Origin: Symbiodinium natans
Taxonomy: Eukaryota; Sar; Dinophyceae; Suessiales; Symbiodiniaceae
Reading direction: 5' to 3'
NCBI GenBank assembly: GCA_905221605.1
Contig: CAJNDS010000524.1
Coordinates: 674,581 to 738,580 of the forward strand
DNA length: 64,000 bases
Shown here: positions 1 through 11,938 of the stretch, piece after piece
Layout of the letters: each line of letters starts with the position of its first letter
Numbering within the stretch: the stretch's first letter is position 1
Notes under the pieces: model-generated
The model's database searches: none
The model's input: the letters and a program-made list of their open reading frames with translations, nothing else
Told to the model about the DNA's origin: nothing
Made by a program: the position numbers and the translations under genes

Positions 1-785
1 GGTGCCGCTTTGACTTGCATCGGTGGGAATACTGCTAGCCGAGCATGGAATGACAGAAGCCGAGTAGCGTGGTGACTTGCATCGGTGGGAACACTGCTAG
101 CCGAGCATGGGATGTCAGAAGCCGAATAGCCTGGTGCTGCTTTGACTTTCAGCGGTGGGAATATTGCTAGCCGAGCGTGGGATGTCAGAAGCCGAGTAGC
201 GTGGCGCCGCTTTGATTTGCATCGGTGGGAATACTGCTAGCCGAGCATGGGATATCAGAAGCGAGTAGTGTGGTGCCGCTTTGACTTGCGTCGATGGGAA
301 CACTGCTAGCCGAGCATGGGATGTCAGAAGCCGAGTAGCGTGGCGCCGCTTTGATTTGCATCGGTGGGAACACTGCTAGCCGAGCATGGGATGTCAGAAG
401 CCCAGTAGCGTGGTGCCGCTTTGACTTGCATCGGTGGGAATACTGCTAGCCGAGCATGGGATATCAGAAGTCGAGTAGTATGGTGCCGCTTTGATTTGCA
501 CCGGTGGGTATACTGCTAGCCGAGCAGGGGATGTCAGAAGCCGAGTAGCGGGGTGCCGCTTTGACTTGCATCGGTGGGAATACTGCTAGCCGAGCATGGG
601 ATGGCAGAAGTCGAGTAGCGCGGTGCCACTTTGACTTGCATCGGTGGGAATACTGCTAGCCGAGCAGGGGATGTCAGAAGCCGAGTAGTGTGGTGGCGCT
701 TTGACTTGCGTCGGTGGGATTACTGCTAGCCGAGCATGGATTGTCAGAAGCCGAATAGCGTGGTGCCGCTTTGTCTTGCGTCTTA
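1..785. repeat. ~70-bp tandem satellite array, about 11 copies
   Basis: The unit is about 70 bp and begins near ggtgccgctttgacttgc, with an internal ctgctagccgagcatggg block. About eleven copies run head to tail from the window edge to about 785, where the sequence changes abruptly within a unit. Copies differ by scattered substitutions, and the copy at 71-132 lacks about 8 bp. The array continues beyond the left edge. Small open frames across it are by-products of the period, and I see no gene. Function is unknown. Confidence 0.9.
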
Positions 786-953
786 TAATCTAGATTTTTT
801 GCTTAATAGTTGGCAACGATATGAGATTCCGATGTGTTTCATGCTTGCAACGTTCAAGCTTTCTTATTTGGCCAGCTCGGTCGATTTGTGCTGCGGGCCA
901 CAGAAGTGGAGGTGGTCTCGAGCATCTGTTTGGTCAAGTATATGTATAAATAA

Positions 954-984
<31 letters not shown>

Positions 985-1087
985 CAAAGGACATGACCGG
1001 GCCAATGCGGATATAACCGATGCCGCCGACGAAATTCAAGCTCATATCGATACAAGATGGGTCGGCCCCGATGAGGCAATATGGCGC
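786..1087. other. Non-coding spacer with a TA microsatellite
   Basis: No supported gene. It holds a TA dinucleotide run at about 950-985. The Helitron helicase frame becomes readable just after it. The 5' end of the Helitron may lie here, but I cannot place it. Confidence 0.5.
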
Positions 1088-2191
1088 TTGCTCGAATTTC
1101 CGCTTCACGGCAGTTCGCACTCTACGCAACGCTTGGCCACACATCTACCTGGCGAGAAGCAGATCCTCTTCGAGGAGGGCGAGGAAGTGCAAGCGAATCG
1201 TGATGTTAGACGGCACCGTAGTACACTCACTGAGTGGCTTGAGATGAATAAGAACGTGCGCGAATCTGGGTCCGATGAGCTTGGCATACTTGTCACGTAT
1301 TATCACGACATTCCTAACCAGTGCGTCTGGGACCGCTCCGCGAAGGCATGGAAGATACGTAGCCGACGTAGCCGCGTTGCTGCCTGCAAGGTGATCGGGC
1401 GACTCACGAATGTGGCCCCAACAGAAGGTGAGCGATTCTACCTTTTCTTGCTTCTGCTCGCGCAGCCGGGAGCCTGCGGATTCGAAAATTTGCGAACCGT
1501 GGAGGGCGAGCTCTTGCCTACCTTTCAAGCTGCAGCGACAGCGCGTGGACTGTGCGACTCGGACGAGCACTATCATGCTGCGTTGCGCGACGTGCTGGCT
1601 GTGGCCACGGCCGCACGAGCGAGACGCTTCCTAGCGATGATTCTGATTTGTTGCGAGGTAGCCGACCCCTTCTGCTTGTGGGATACATTTGCGCCCGAAC
1701 TCCGGAAAGACTTCCGTATCTGGTGCCCCGACGTTGTAGCCGAACAGCTCGCCTTGCAGCATTTGCAAGAATGCTTGGCGAGGAGTGGGAAAATTACTGC
1801 CGATTATGGGTTTCCACTACCCCGAGCTTTTAACGCGAATGCTCACCGAACACGCGAGTTGCGCGCGGAACGAAATTATGACCCTGCGCACGAAGAAAGT
1901 GAGGCCGCTCGCACGGCGGCGTTCATGCATGATTATCCCGAGCAATTGTACGCGTATCTGGAGCTGGTGCGTGCCTTCGACAATCGCGAGGCTGCTATTT
2001 TCTTCGTGGATGGTCCTGGTGGCTCCAATAAATCGTTCCTGTTCGAAGCTTTCTTGCATTACGCTCGGGGTCGCGGTGAGATTGCCGCAGCTTGTGCTTG
2101 GTCCGGCTTGGCCGCCACATTGTTTCCAGGCGGCCGTACGTGTCACGCACGTGGCCTGGACTACCTCCAAGCGCCCAGTGATTGTCTGTAG
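1088..2191 (+). pseudogene. Helitron Rep/helicase fragment (Pif1-like helicase N-terminal part)
   Basis: The 367-residue frame matches the region of Helitron transposases that leads into the Pif1-type helicase. Its cues are the conserved stretch around HDIPNQCVWD, then GERFYLFLLLL, then FENLRTVEGELLPTF, then a Walker A-like FVDGPGGSNKSFL (about 2005-2040) followed by WSGLAATLFPGGRTCHARG. In intact Helitrons the helicase unwinds DNA during rolling-circle transposition. Here the Walker A reads GGSNKS rather than the usual GGTGKT, and the frame stops soon after helicase motif Ia, so motifs II-VI and the upstream Rep (HUH) nuclease are missing. The frame has no ATG that sets a start. A matching 3' Helitron terminus lies downstream in the same orientation. 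I judge it a dead, truncated copy. Confidence 0.85.
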
Positions 2192-2650
2192 GATAGGCAG
2201 GCCTGGGCGTCATCGCGTGTCGCGCGAGCGATGCGTTTACGAATCGGCGGCCTTGGGCGCCATACGATATACTTATTATATTCTCTACGGATATTACTTG
2301 GCTTGTAATTTTCAATTAATGATGTCGTAGTGGTCGTCGCTTCAGCCTATCTCACCACTGGCGTCGCTTGTGTTACGCAAAAGAATCCGCCTTTCATGTT
2401 TGTTGCCAAGCGCCCGGTGATTGTGTTTAGGAGTAGGCAGCTTTGGGCGCCATCATGTATCATACGAGCGACGCGTTTGCGGGTCGGTAGCCTTGGGCGT
2501 TGGCGCTATGATTATTATATTCTTTATAGATGATGATTCTTGTGACCTTCATATAATGATGTCGTAGTGGCAGTCATTTCAGCCTGTCTCACCGCTGGCC
2601 TCGCTTGTGCTACGCATAAGGGTCTGCTTTTCGAGCTTGTTGTTGTCTGG
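2171..2650. repeat. Diverged ~239-bp tandem duplication inside the Helitron remnant
   Basis: The block beginning gcgcccagtgattgt at 2171 recurs as gcgcccggtgattgt at 2410. Both copies share the order ggcag..tgggcgccat, cgagcgacgcgtttgcg, ttattatattct, aatgatgtcgtagtgg, ttcagcctatctcacc and cgcttgtg.tacgca. The similarity is imperfect but collinear over about 239 bp. The first copy overlaps the end of the helicase frame, so the duplication happened within the element. Confidence 0.75.
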
Positions 2651-2730
2651 CGCGTGATGAGCTTGAGGTGTGGCTGCATGAGCGATATTGAGCTTATACT
2701 CCCGTGTTTTCTTCACTTTTTCTGGACCCA

Positions 2731-2760
2731 CCGCTGCTGGAAGCAGCGGGTCAACTCTAG
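2731..2760 (+). other. Helitron 3' terminus (hairpin plus CTAG)
   Basis: An 8-bp stem CCGCTGCT / AGCAGCGG with loop GGA (2731-2749) is followed 11 nt later by CTAG at 2757-2760, and the next base is T. This is the canonical Helitron 3' end: a GC-rich hairpin, a short spacer, a terminal CTRR, and insertion before a T. Its orientation agrees with the upstream helicase frame. Confidence 0.8.
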
Positions 2761-2865
2761 TATAATATATAATTTATAATATATAATATATAATATATAA
2801 TATATAATATATAATATATAATATATAATATATAATATATAATATATAATATATAATATATAGGT
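2761..2865. repeat. 7-bp (TATAATA)n microsatellite
   Basis: About 14 copies of a 7-bp TATAATA unit, starting immediately after the Helitron end, with one interruption near 2775. Confidence 0.95.
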
Positions 2866-2929
2866 TTGGGGGTAAAATGAGCCCGCTGCGTTTTTGTTGC
2901 TTTCTCGCAGCGAACTCATTATACCCACA

Positions 2930-3130
2930 CAACAAAAAAACCAAAAACTGGAAAACCAAAAAAACCAAAACCAAAAAAACCAAAAAAAACAATTTTGGGG
3001 AACTCCTGGAAGTGGCTTATTATCAGCCCTTACATCGAAAAGTTCCTCAAAATTGGTTTTTTTGGTTTTTTTGGTTTTTTTGGTTTTGGTTTTTTTGGTT
3101 TTTCAGTTTTTGGTTTTTTGTTGGTTTTGG
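2930..3130. repeat. A-rich / T-rich inverted repeat of (ACCAAAA) units
   Basis: Runs of aaaaccaaaa and ccaaaaaaacc at about 2930-2995 are mirrored as ggtttttttgg and ggttttggtt runs at about 3050-3125. A ~50 nt spacer separates them. The arms include matching interruptions (aaaactgg / cagttttt), so a long imperfect hairpin can form on either strand. Short Phe/Trp-rich or Lys/Asn-rich frames here are artefacts. Confidence 0.8.
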
Positions 3131-3229
3131 CTGTGTTTGGTTTTCCAGTTTTCGGCATCTCTATAGCCCTGCTGCAACCCCTAGGGGTGGCAGAGGAGCC
3201 TAAGCATGATTTGCAACAGCATATAAGTC

Positions 3230-4592
3230 TTAATGAAATAATAATGAATTATTAATTCATTATTGATGAATAGTTTTTTTTATGGTTTACTATAATTTGA
3301 TTATTAATTACTTGTTAATTTATTTATTTATTACTTATTAATTTGTTGATTAATTAGTAATGATGAATTAATTATTAATAATTAATTAATTCATTAATCA
3401 TTCATTAATCATGAAGTAATTAATTGTTAACTAAAAATTAATTCAATTAATTCATTGACAAATAATTAACAATTAATTCGCTGGCCAGTAGCGATAACCT
3501 TAAAACTTAAAATCGAAACCTTAAATTCTAACCTTTAAACCTTAAACCGTAATTTCCTAAACCTTATCCTTAAACCGTAAACCCTAACCTAAACCCATGA
3601 ATTATTAACTGCTTAATTATTAATTATTAATTATCAATTAACAATTAATTGTTTATTAATTAGTTATTAAATAATAAAAACTAAGTATTAATTATTTACT
3701 ATTTAATGATTGATTAATTCTTAATTAATTAATTATCAATTAAGTATTAATTATTAACTAATTATTAATTGGTTATTAATTGACTATATATCAATTATGA
3801 ATTAATTATTAATTCAGTACTTTTAAATAATTAATAATTAATTATTAATTAATTATTAATAAATTATCATTCAATATTCATTAATGATTCATCATTAATA
3901 GTATTAATTAATTATTATATGATGATTACTTAATTATTAAGTGGTTACGTAATAATTATAATTGATTTTAGTAATTATTACTAAATATTAACTAATATGA
4001 ATTATTAATAATTCATTATTCATTATTTAATTCTTAATTATTAATTATAATTTAAATGTATTAATTATTAATTATTAATTATTAATTATTAAATTATTAA
4101 TTACTATTATTAATAATTAATTATTGTTATATTAATTATTAATTAATTAATTATTAATTATTAATTATTAATTTTAATTAATTATTAATTATTATTATTA
4201 ATTACTAATATTAATTATTAATTAATTATTAATTTATTTAATTATTATTATTATTATTAATTATTAATTATTAATTATTTAATTATGTATAAGTATTAAT
4301 TATTAATTAATTTTTATTATTATTATTAATTATTATTATTAATTATTAATTATTAATTATTAATTATTAATTATTAGTTATTAGTAATAATTTAGTAATT
4401 ATTAATTATGAATTATTAATTATGAATTATTAATTATGAATTATTAATTATTAATTATTAATTATTAATTATTAATTACTAATTATTAATTATTAATTAT
4501 TAATTATTAATTATTAATTATTAATTATTAATTATTAATTATTAATTATTAATTATTAATTATTATTTATTAATTATTAATTATTAATTGCT
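3230..4592. repeat. AT-rich (TTAATTA)n low-complexity island
   Basis: About 1.36 kb made almost wholly of permuted ATTAATT units, with no G or C for long stretches. A short diverged CCCTAAA-like patch sits at about 3495-3600. The right edge is sharp: at 4593 composition switches to GC-rich sequence within a few bases. I see no gene or origin motif beyond the composition itself. Confidence 0.95.
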
Positions 4593-6340
4593 AAAGGAAG
4601 CGGCAAGCGAAGCCGGCTCAGAAACAAAACACGGAAAAGCGATGACTCAAGCTGCAGCTGTGGGCCGGGCAAAGAATCACGAGCAGCGTATGGGCCAGAT
4701 TGCAGCGGTCGGCCCTCCTGCTGCCCAAGCGGAGGCAGCGCGGGGGGCGAAGCCATCCACGACATGAGCTGAAGTTGACACCGGCACATTGTCAACAACA
4801 CAACCCACATCATGCAGTGGCGACGACACGTGGCGTCGCGAAGACAGGTGGCGTCGCACAGACGCGCGGCGTGCGCCGCGAAGACACGTGGCTTCGCGAA
4901 GAACGTCATAGAACGTGGCGTCAGAACGTGGCGTCGTTGAGTCACGTGGACAAAACGTGTCGTCAAAATGTGTCTTCAGGAGCCGGGCGAAGTGTGCACC
5001 CCCATGGGCGACCACCCTGCGTTTCTTCCCGCTGGTCTTTCTCACACGCACCATCCAGGCAAGCCCGCTGTCGATCTCGACCCTGAAGCCACCATCGTGT
5101 CGCTCGACGGCCAGCAGCGAGTGATCTCCGCGCCGCGTTCCTCGGGTGGATGCTTGAAGATGCGAAGCTGCTGCACGAGCGGCCTCTGCCCGATTGCTGC
5201 GCGCGCGTCGCCCCGCGCAAGCCAGCTATGCGCGTGGCCGCTGTCTAGCAATGCCTGTTCGGGCTGCGGGGCGAGGACGATAAGCTCGCCGCCTCGCACT
5301 GTTGCCGGCACGTCTTGGAGGACTCGGCTTGCTATGTGCGGAGCGCACGCCTCCCTCTGCCTAGGGGGCAGCTTGGGTCGATGCCCTGCCCGTCCTGCAT
5401 GCCGCGTGTCCAAATGCCGCTCAAACGTGCTGGCTGGCAAAGCCGGCCATCCTGGCATGCTGACGACGAAGGCCTCCGACCCTCACATTGCGACCTGCCT
5501 GAACCTGGCAAGCGGTGCCAGGGCTGGCAACATCACGGTTCCCGCACTGCTCATGCTTACTCGCGGCAAGTGCGCACGGGGCTGCAAAGGACGCAGGACA
5601 TCGGTGAGGAGCGGCGACGAGGCTAGCTCCAAAGAACGCGTTGCAGCGAAGGAGATGAGTAAGAACCCAGAAACTCGTCCAAGCAGGCATGGAGGTGAAA
5701 CCCTGAACTCTAAACGTTTTTGGGTGCAAGGTCTCGGGTTTTAGGGGTTGCAGGTTTAGGGCTTTAGGGTTTAGAGCTTAGAATGTTCAGGGTTGAGTGG
5801 CTCCCTCATCGCGAACACCGCGGCGCGACCTTCCTCTTCATCATGGCTCTGAGAGACGTGGACACATCACAGGGCCTCCGCCTGGAGGCGAAATCCACCT
5901 GCGCCATGAAACACACTTCGCTTTGCATTGGCTGCGCATGTCCCTCGCATACCGGCAGCCGTGACGTTTTGTTTTTGGCTGTGAAGTTTTCCTCACTTAT
6001 CTTCGAGAACAGTCTGCCCATGTACTGGAAATAGCTCCTGTCTCCAACCCTTCATCTCCAGCTGGCCCCGGACTTTGCCGTCCCATGCCAGCAATGCGCA
6101 GAAAAATGAGGAATGTTCCCGTTAACGTTGCGAGCAAGCCTGCAGCAAAGGCGCGGGCAACGGAGGTGCCGGCCAGCGCGCAGCAAGGGATACAGCCGTC
6201 GCCTGTCGGAGGTCCCCGGGGGCGGGCTAACCTGACACTAGCTTCACAGCCGACGCATGGCAAGCGCACGCTGCAGATCGTTCACGCGCGACGCCGTGGG
6301 AACGGCAGCCGGAGCGGGTCGCCGAGGGTCAAGCCGGTGA
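4593..6340. other. GC-rich non-coding stretch with short ACGTGGCGTC repeats
   Basis: At 4820-4970 the phrase acgtggcgtc(gcgaag) recurs imperfectly about eight times. A TTTAGGG-like patch lies at 5725-5785. A 258-codon frame runs from 4968 to 5744, but I do not support it: it has no recognisable domain and its composition follows the local GC bias and repeats. Nothing else is seen. Confidence 0.5.
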
Positions 6341-6344
6341 GGTG

Positions 6345-6515
6345 CGGCGAGGTGAGCGGCAGTGGCAGACGGAGGCGCTACAGGAGCATCTGGCTAGGTG
6401 AAGCGTTCCCGGAACTGGGTTGCGGCGGTGTCATCGACAGCACAAGAGGCGGGTCGCTGCCATACGCAGGTGAAGTCGACAAGCGCTGTGCCTTTTTCCC
6501 GTTTCCTGGCAGGTA
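6345..6515. repeat. Dispersed repeat, copy 1 (inverted partner near 19.2 kb)
   Basis: The segment running from gcggcagtggcagacggagg through gttgcggcggtgtcatcgaca to cccgtttcctg has a diverged inverted copy at about 19180-19350. Shared blocks include caggcgctacaggagca, ggttgcggcggtgtcatcga, cgctgccata.gcaggtgaag and cccgtttcctg. It is probably an old short dispersed element of unknown class. Confidence 0.7.
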
Positions 6516-6519
6516 GCCC

Positions 6520-7180
6520 CGTGGCGGCCTGCGGGGCCTAGCTGGCGCAGCAAAGTCAAGCACGGCCTGCAGGGGCGTCCAGTGCGAAGGCGATACCCTG
6601 GTCACAGTTTTTTCCTTGCAGCAGCTGGGCATTTCTGAATTTATGCTGCGCAGAGCGGCTGCACAAGTCGTGCGCTTTGTTTCCGGAACTACCGACTGTA
6701 TGGTGCACTGCCGGCATGCTTTCTGCTTCGATGCTGAGTCTTTGACCCTTCTGAATTGAAGATGGAGGGTTTTGTCGCACTACAACTCGCGGCTCCCCGA
6801 GCACACAATACAGGGCACGGCGTGCAGCCTGAGCGGAGCCACCGGACTCCCCAACCAATACACGGCAACGCACAGTGATGCAAGGCAAGGAAACCATGTG
6901 TGTGTGGCTGTGTGGCCCGGCACTTGGCTCAGGATGAAGGTAGGCTTATGATTCATACGCCCGTACACCGAACAAAACAAACCGGCAGCCAGCACCGCCC
7001 AAAACTGCAACAGCTAACGTCCTGAAGGAACAAGTTAAAGGAGAAAAGCGCGAACCGGAGTCTTCGCGATATCTCATGCTACGTTTTCCCCATCGCGGAC
7101 TTTCGCGGACGCTTTTTTGTCCCGAATGCATAGCGGAGCCTTCCCGTTTTAAGAGGTGGGGCTCCAGGACCTAAGGAGCT
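6520..7180. other. No feature seen
   Basis: Unique-looking sequence. No supported gene, repeat or RNA. Confidence 0.4.
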
Positions 7181-7249
7181 TTCGTGGCAGCGCGCAAAAA
7201 AGCGTCCGCAAAGCGTTCCCGAAAGAGCTCGAGTTTCGGAAGCCGAGCA

Positions 7250-7960
7250 TTTTTTGGTATGGATGTGGTCTTTACACGCCTCACACGTGCCGACAGTCAT
7301 GGGGATGAGGCACCTGCGCGGCACCATCCTGGCAACCTCTGTCGTCACTTTGCAAGCTGCGTTTCCAAAGTGCAGACAGTGAGGAGCACCCTCGTGACCG
7401 TCGTCACTTCTTAGGCTTGGGTCGCTGTTCACGCCTCAACAAAAGTGAAAACAGAGGCAATCGGGTTGCACCATCCTCGTAACTGTCGTCACTTTTTAAA
7501 CTTGTTTTACTGTTCGCGGCTCAAGAGGATGAGGCCCGTGGGCGCCACCTCACTTTTGGATCTCGTTGGGTGTTTGAGTCTCAAAAGTGCTGACAGCTAC
7601 GAGGATGAGGCACGTGCGGCGCGCCCTCCTCGTGACTGTCCTTACTTTTGAACCTTGGCTTGGTGTTCATGCTCCTGATGCGAGGTTATGCTTCTCGGAT
7701 AAACACCTACAAAGTGTTCCTGATTGTTCTGCTTATCGGGGGGGGGGGGGGGGGGGGGGCAAAAGGTGGACACCTACAAAGTGTTCCTGATTCCACGTGA
7801 TGAATATCTACAACGTGTTCACGATTCCAGGTTTCCTACAAAGTGTTCCTGTTTCCGCGGCTGGCTGGGGGGTGGGTGGGGGGGGGGCCGGCGAGTGGTG
7901 AATGCCTGCAAGTGTTCCTGATTCCAGGTTGTGATTGTCGGGGGGTGCCAAGCATCAATT
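7250..7960. repeat. Two families of degenerate tandem repeats with a 22-nt poly-G tract
   Basis: At 7270-7660 a loose repeat contains gctgacagctacgaggatgaggcacgtgcgg and cctcgtgactgtc type blocks (about three copies, pieces shown). At 7700-7930 a second family repeats cctacaaagtgttcctgattcc. A run of about 22 G lies at 7738-7759, and another G-rich tract at 7868-7888. No gene. Confidence 0.7.
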
Positions 7961-10500
7961 CTTAAAGCGACAGAAAGCCGACAGGTGTTGGCCACAAGCT
8001 TTGGATTTGGGGTTCACCTATCCTGGAGAACCCTGTCACGTTGCACATGGACGCCATACACCTCATGTCCTTTCAGAATGAAAAGTCTGCTTTAGGGGGC
8101 TAGGGCTTGCCATCTCTCCTTTCAGGATAGGGATTGCCTCAAGATCGGGCTTTGGGTCTGCCACCACCCACGGGGCAGGACAAGCCCTACTCTCCAGCAC
8201 TGCCGCAGACTATCTTGTTTTTACCGGCGTGTAACTGAGTCATGCACAAACAAAGCCAACAAGACTCTTCGTTCTTGTTCAGAAACTCACGTGCGGGCGC
8301 CGCGCAGGCAGGATTGTCCCAGTAGCTGTCCTCTATTGCCCCAGGGAGCCACATACGCAGCGTTTTTCCAGCAACTACCCCTCGAGAACTCCAACTGGAG
8401 AGTCTCACACTATGTTGTTTCTTTCGTGTTGGTTGGTGTTCTTCGTTTTTGACCTTTGCCTTTTTGGTGTTCTCACCAAAGAATGTCTTTCGCAGACAGG
8501 AGGCGTCGTGCGAAGTGCTAGCAAAACAACCTAGTAACCAGCTTGCCAAGTCGGCACCATGTGAGAAAAGGCGTCAACCTTGCAAACTTATGTTTATGCG
8601 ACCCCTCGCATCTATTCCCTGAATCGGGCAGATATCTGAATGGGGCGCGTCCGGTTTCCTGAAGCGGGCAGTTTTCTAAGTAGCATGAGTTCGGCAGCCA
8701 GCTAGTTTCCTGAATCACATAGGCCAATTTGCGAGCTGCGGGTTCCCGAATCGCAACAGCTTCCTGAATCGCACTTCACTGAACCCTGGTCTCTTGAATC
8801 ACCGCTACGCCAGGGCCGCTCGGTCGAAGGTTGCGAGGCCCAGCAGACATGTCAACGACACATAACGACACATAACTTTTGAGGTGAGGCCTTTTGCATC
8901 CTTTTGTCACGATCTATTTCTGTTGCAGTCAGGGCGCGAGGCCCATCAACTTGCCTCGTCCCCATTCTTTCGCAACAACACCCGTGTGATGCTCGAAGAT
9001 TTCGAAGAGAAGGTATGAGTCGGGTCGAAGAAATGGCAAGTTCGGCTGTTCGTATGTACAGGAGAAGTTCGAACTTCCATTGCAGCAAGGCACTGTGTAC
9101 AAGCTACTGCTGACCTCATGAAGACAGAAAATCTGAAATGGGCACCACTGGCACCGTCACCAGACGAGCCGCTTGTGTCTCTTTGCCTGTGTTAGTGACC
9201 GAGGGTCGGTGCTGGAGATGGAGCAAAAACTGCCCCCTTGCGCTTTTAGAAATCTACAAGAAATCTCCACCACCATACCCACACGCTCAGTAGCACCCAA
9301 ATAAACTTTCAAAACTAAGGCCTTGCGCCTGAGCCGCATCCTGCCCATGTATACCAAAGTTTGTACGGCTTTTCTGGCAGGACAGCGAGCGCCGGCACAA
9401 CGCAAAAGCGGTCGAGACCACGAAGTAAACAGTTGCAGCAGGGTATGGCTGCCCAAGCTCTGACACAGGCATACAAAACCAAACTCATCGCAATTGTGAT
9501 GGCGTGGTTGTTGACCACCCAGCCTTCAAGTCTCATGAAACTTCCCGGGCTTCAGTTCTCACCGGCAACTGGCCGGGGTGGTCGCCTCGAGCTGATTGAA
9601 AAGGATCAATGTCCGAGGGATGCAGGCTCTGCCTGCTGCCTCGAACGAAAAGCGTAGCTTCTTTGCGCCAACTGCCCAGATCCCCCCTCCGCGGCAGGCT
9701 CCCTGTAATCGGGAGTGTCGGAAGCTTAGATCAAGTAGGGCTCAAAGATGGACAGCCACAGAAGCCTCGCTCCCATTGCAGGCAAAGCATTCCAAGTCGC
9801 TCCGCGAGGTCTCAGTCTAGGCTGACGGCAGTGCTGTGTTGCGAAGTGCGATAAGGCAGAAAGCAGGATCGGCCGGCTTTCTGCCTTTCGCCCAGCGCCC
9901 AGCTACAGCTCTAAACTGCGAGCTTTTTAAATTGACAGAGCGAGTGTGCGCATGCTGCCTCTCCCAACGTACGGAGAGCAGCGCACTTGCCCCACCCGAG
10001 CTCCACGGCTGTGCTCTTCAAATGCTACGACATGCCTGAATTCTTTGCACCAGCTGCTATGCATCCTGCTGGCAGGGCATCCTGTACTGAGGCTACTATC
10101 CAAGCTGTGTAAAAGCGCGGTGCTAAATATGCTGAACCCTTCCAAACAACAGCACAGGCAGCTGGTGCAATACAGTCAACTCTTAAAGCCCTGACTGCCA
10201 TCGAACTACTTGAGCAAGTCAGATCACCAAGCGAGACATGTCTGGAATGACCTGTGCATCACGGCTCAGGCAAAGTGACTTTTTTCAAACATGCATCTGA
10301 CTCATCAACCTACTGCGGCGTAGTCATGACGTAGGCAACTCATGGCTGCTTCCCGAGCAAACAGCTTTCCGTTGCAAGCATCGACTCTGGAATTGCAGCA
10401 TCGTCAGCTCCCTCCTTCCCCGATCAAAGAAAGTTCTTGGCCGTGCATCTTACATTCCACATGCCCTTGATCAACTTTTTGCTATATTTTTCTCGACCTT
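7960..10500. other. Non-coding stretch, with possible unassigned exons
   Basis: Short tctgaatcg/cctgaatc repeats occur at 8600-8800. On the minus strand, fragments near 9290-9400 and 10040-10065 lie after AG acceptors and read like protein, but I cannot chain them in phase to anything. No gene is called. Confidence 0.4.
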
Positions 10501-10526
10501 TGACAAGCCACGACACCATGATGTTT

Positions 10527-11802
10527 TCACTGTGCCTTCTCGATCTCGACTAAGGTAATCAAGAGATCGTGCTGGCTCCAACTCTGTGCAATGTCTGTGC
10601 CGTCCTGGGAAAATGAGACCAGCCCGCCCAGTACGCCCGGCACAGTCCGACAGATACGCTCCCAATGCCTTCGATTTGAGGCAAAGCACAAGTCCAAGCT
10701 CTTCCCGGAGCTCTTCACGTGAAAGAGCAGACAGTTCCTCAGAAATACCAACAAATCAAGATTTATCCAAGCTTGCACCCTCTCCTATTTAGAGGCGGTG
10801 TGCAGGGAACACAAACTGTCTGACAGGTTGCCCACAACACTGATCAACCAAGCTGCCTTTTCCCGCTGAAGCTGCCACGCAGCGTCTCTGTTGGGTACGG
10901 GTGCTGTTGCAGATGCACAAAGCCTCAACACGAAGCATACGACCAGAGCGCAGCAGCAGCTTAACCGACTGCAACCATGCTACGCAGTTAGAGCCGGAGA
11001 AGGCGGGGCAGTGGATGCAGCGGATGTCCTGAGCTGCAGACGCACCTTGTCACAACTCCCACTGCTGCTATATGTTCGGGTTGACATTGGTTGACATCGC
11101 AGATGGCCTTTGCAAGCCACTGCTTTGAAGACTCTTTTGAGCGTGCAGCATGCGGTAAAAAGGATGCTGAAGTTGGGTCTTTTGGTCTTTGCAGCGGCCT
11201 TTGCAGGGCATCTCGATTCAGGGGCACCTCAACGCAGTGAAGCCTCGGCAGCTCCTTCATCTTGTCAGGATCCCGTGCCTGCAAGCCGGATGCAGACCCG
11301 AAGGGGGCATCACGTACCGAGAAGGCGGCAAAGAACTGGAGTTCCGGTCTGCGACTCCCTCTCCCCAACCTTTTGGCGACTAGATACCCTTCTGTTTTAC
11401 CAGCCTGCCACTTTCTGACTTGAGTTGTCCACTGACCGTTCAGCCGCGGCGCATCCGTCAGAATCTCATCGTCATCGTCATCCGGAGTGATCCATACCGG
11501 CGAGCTCATCAGCCAAACCACCTGGAGGATACATTGAAAATGTGATAAATTTAAGGAGAGTTGCAATTGCTCCTGGCACAGCCCTCAAAGAAAGCAAGCC
11601 AAGCCCTAAGCGCTAAACGAGGCCAAGTGACATCATCCTCTGGAAGCCTCAATCTTTGGAGCGTGACAGAAGCTGCGTTTGGAAAGTGCCTGCGAGTCAC
11701 CCTCCAAGGGCATCCAAGATACATCTCCGTGTCACTGTCCTGAAACTCAGATGGTGTCCGAAGCTCCGGAGGCGTCGCTGGGGACGTCGGAATGAGCATT
11801 TC
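10527..11802 (-). CDS. Unrecognised intron-containing gene, 3' part (gene delta)
   Basis: I propose minus-strand exons at 11802-11701 (begins EMLIPTSPATPPELR), 11521-11318 (begins VVWLMSSPVWITPDDDDDE), a further segment from 11278 (ARDPDKMKELPRLHC...), and a last exon 10604-10527 (DGTDIAQSWSQHDLL..., ending VEIEKAQ then TGA). Each acceptor is AG|G after pyrimidines (ttgcag, cctccag, cttgcag, ttttcccag). Exon 1 is exactly 34 codons and ends at GTGACT, so it joins exon 2 in phase, and exon 2 ends at GTACGT. The Asp-rich run is the only compositional mark. I do not recognise a family. Middle exons are unresolved, and this could be the 3' part of the gene at 11939-13728. Basis: splice signals plus protein-like reading. 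Confidence 0.45.
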
Positions 11803-11938
11803 CTGCAAGCGTGATGAACCACACCGAAGAACGAATGGTTGTTAAGCCATCCCTCATCCATCAGTGATGACAGTGGGGCACCTCTTTTCTAAAGTTACAC
11901 GGTCTGACGGTTCTGGCAAGGAAATGAGGAAGTCGTGA

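Noticed and set aside
1-785. CRISPR-like array
   Set aside because: The repeats are contiguous 70-bp satellite units without unique spacers.
780-790. Helitron 5' terminus at the end of the satellite (TCTTATAATC)
   Set aside because: It starts with TC, but the preceding base is G rather than A, and no second copy is available to confirm the boundary.
4968-5744. 258-codon plus-strand frame
   Set aside because: GC-driven open frame across short repeats and a TTTAGGG-like end, with no domain and no splice context.
6085-6516. 143-codon plus-strand frame
   Set aside because: Overlaps a dispersed repeat whose second copy is not open in the same way.
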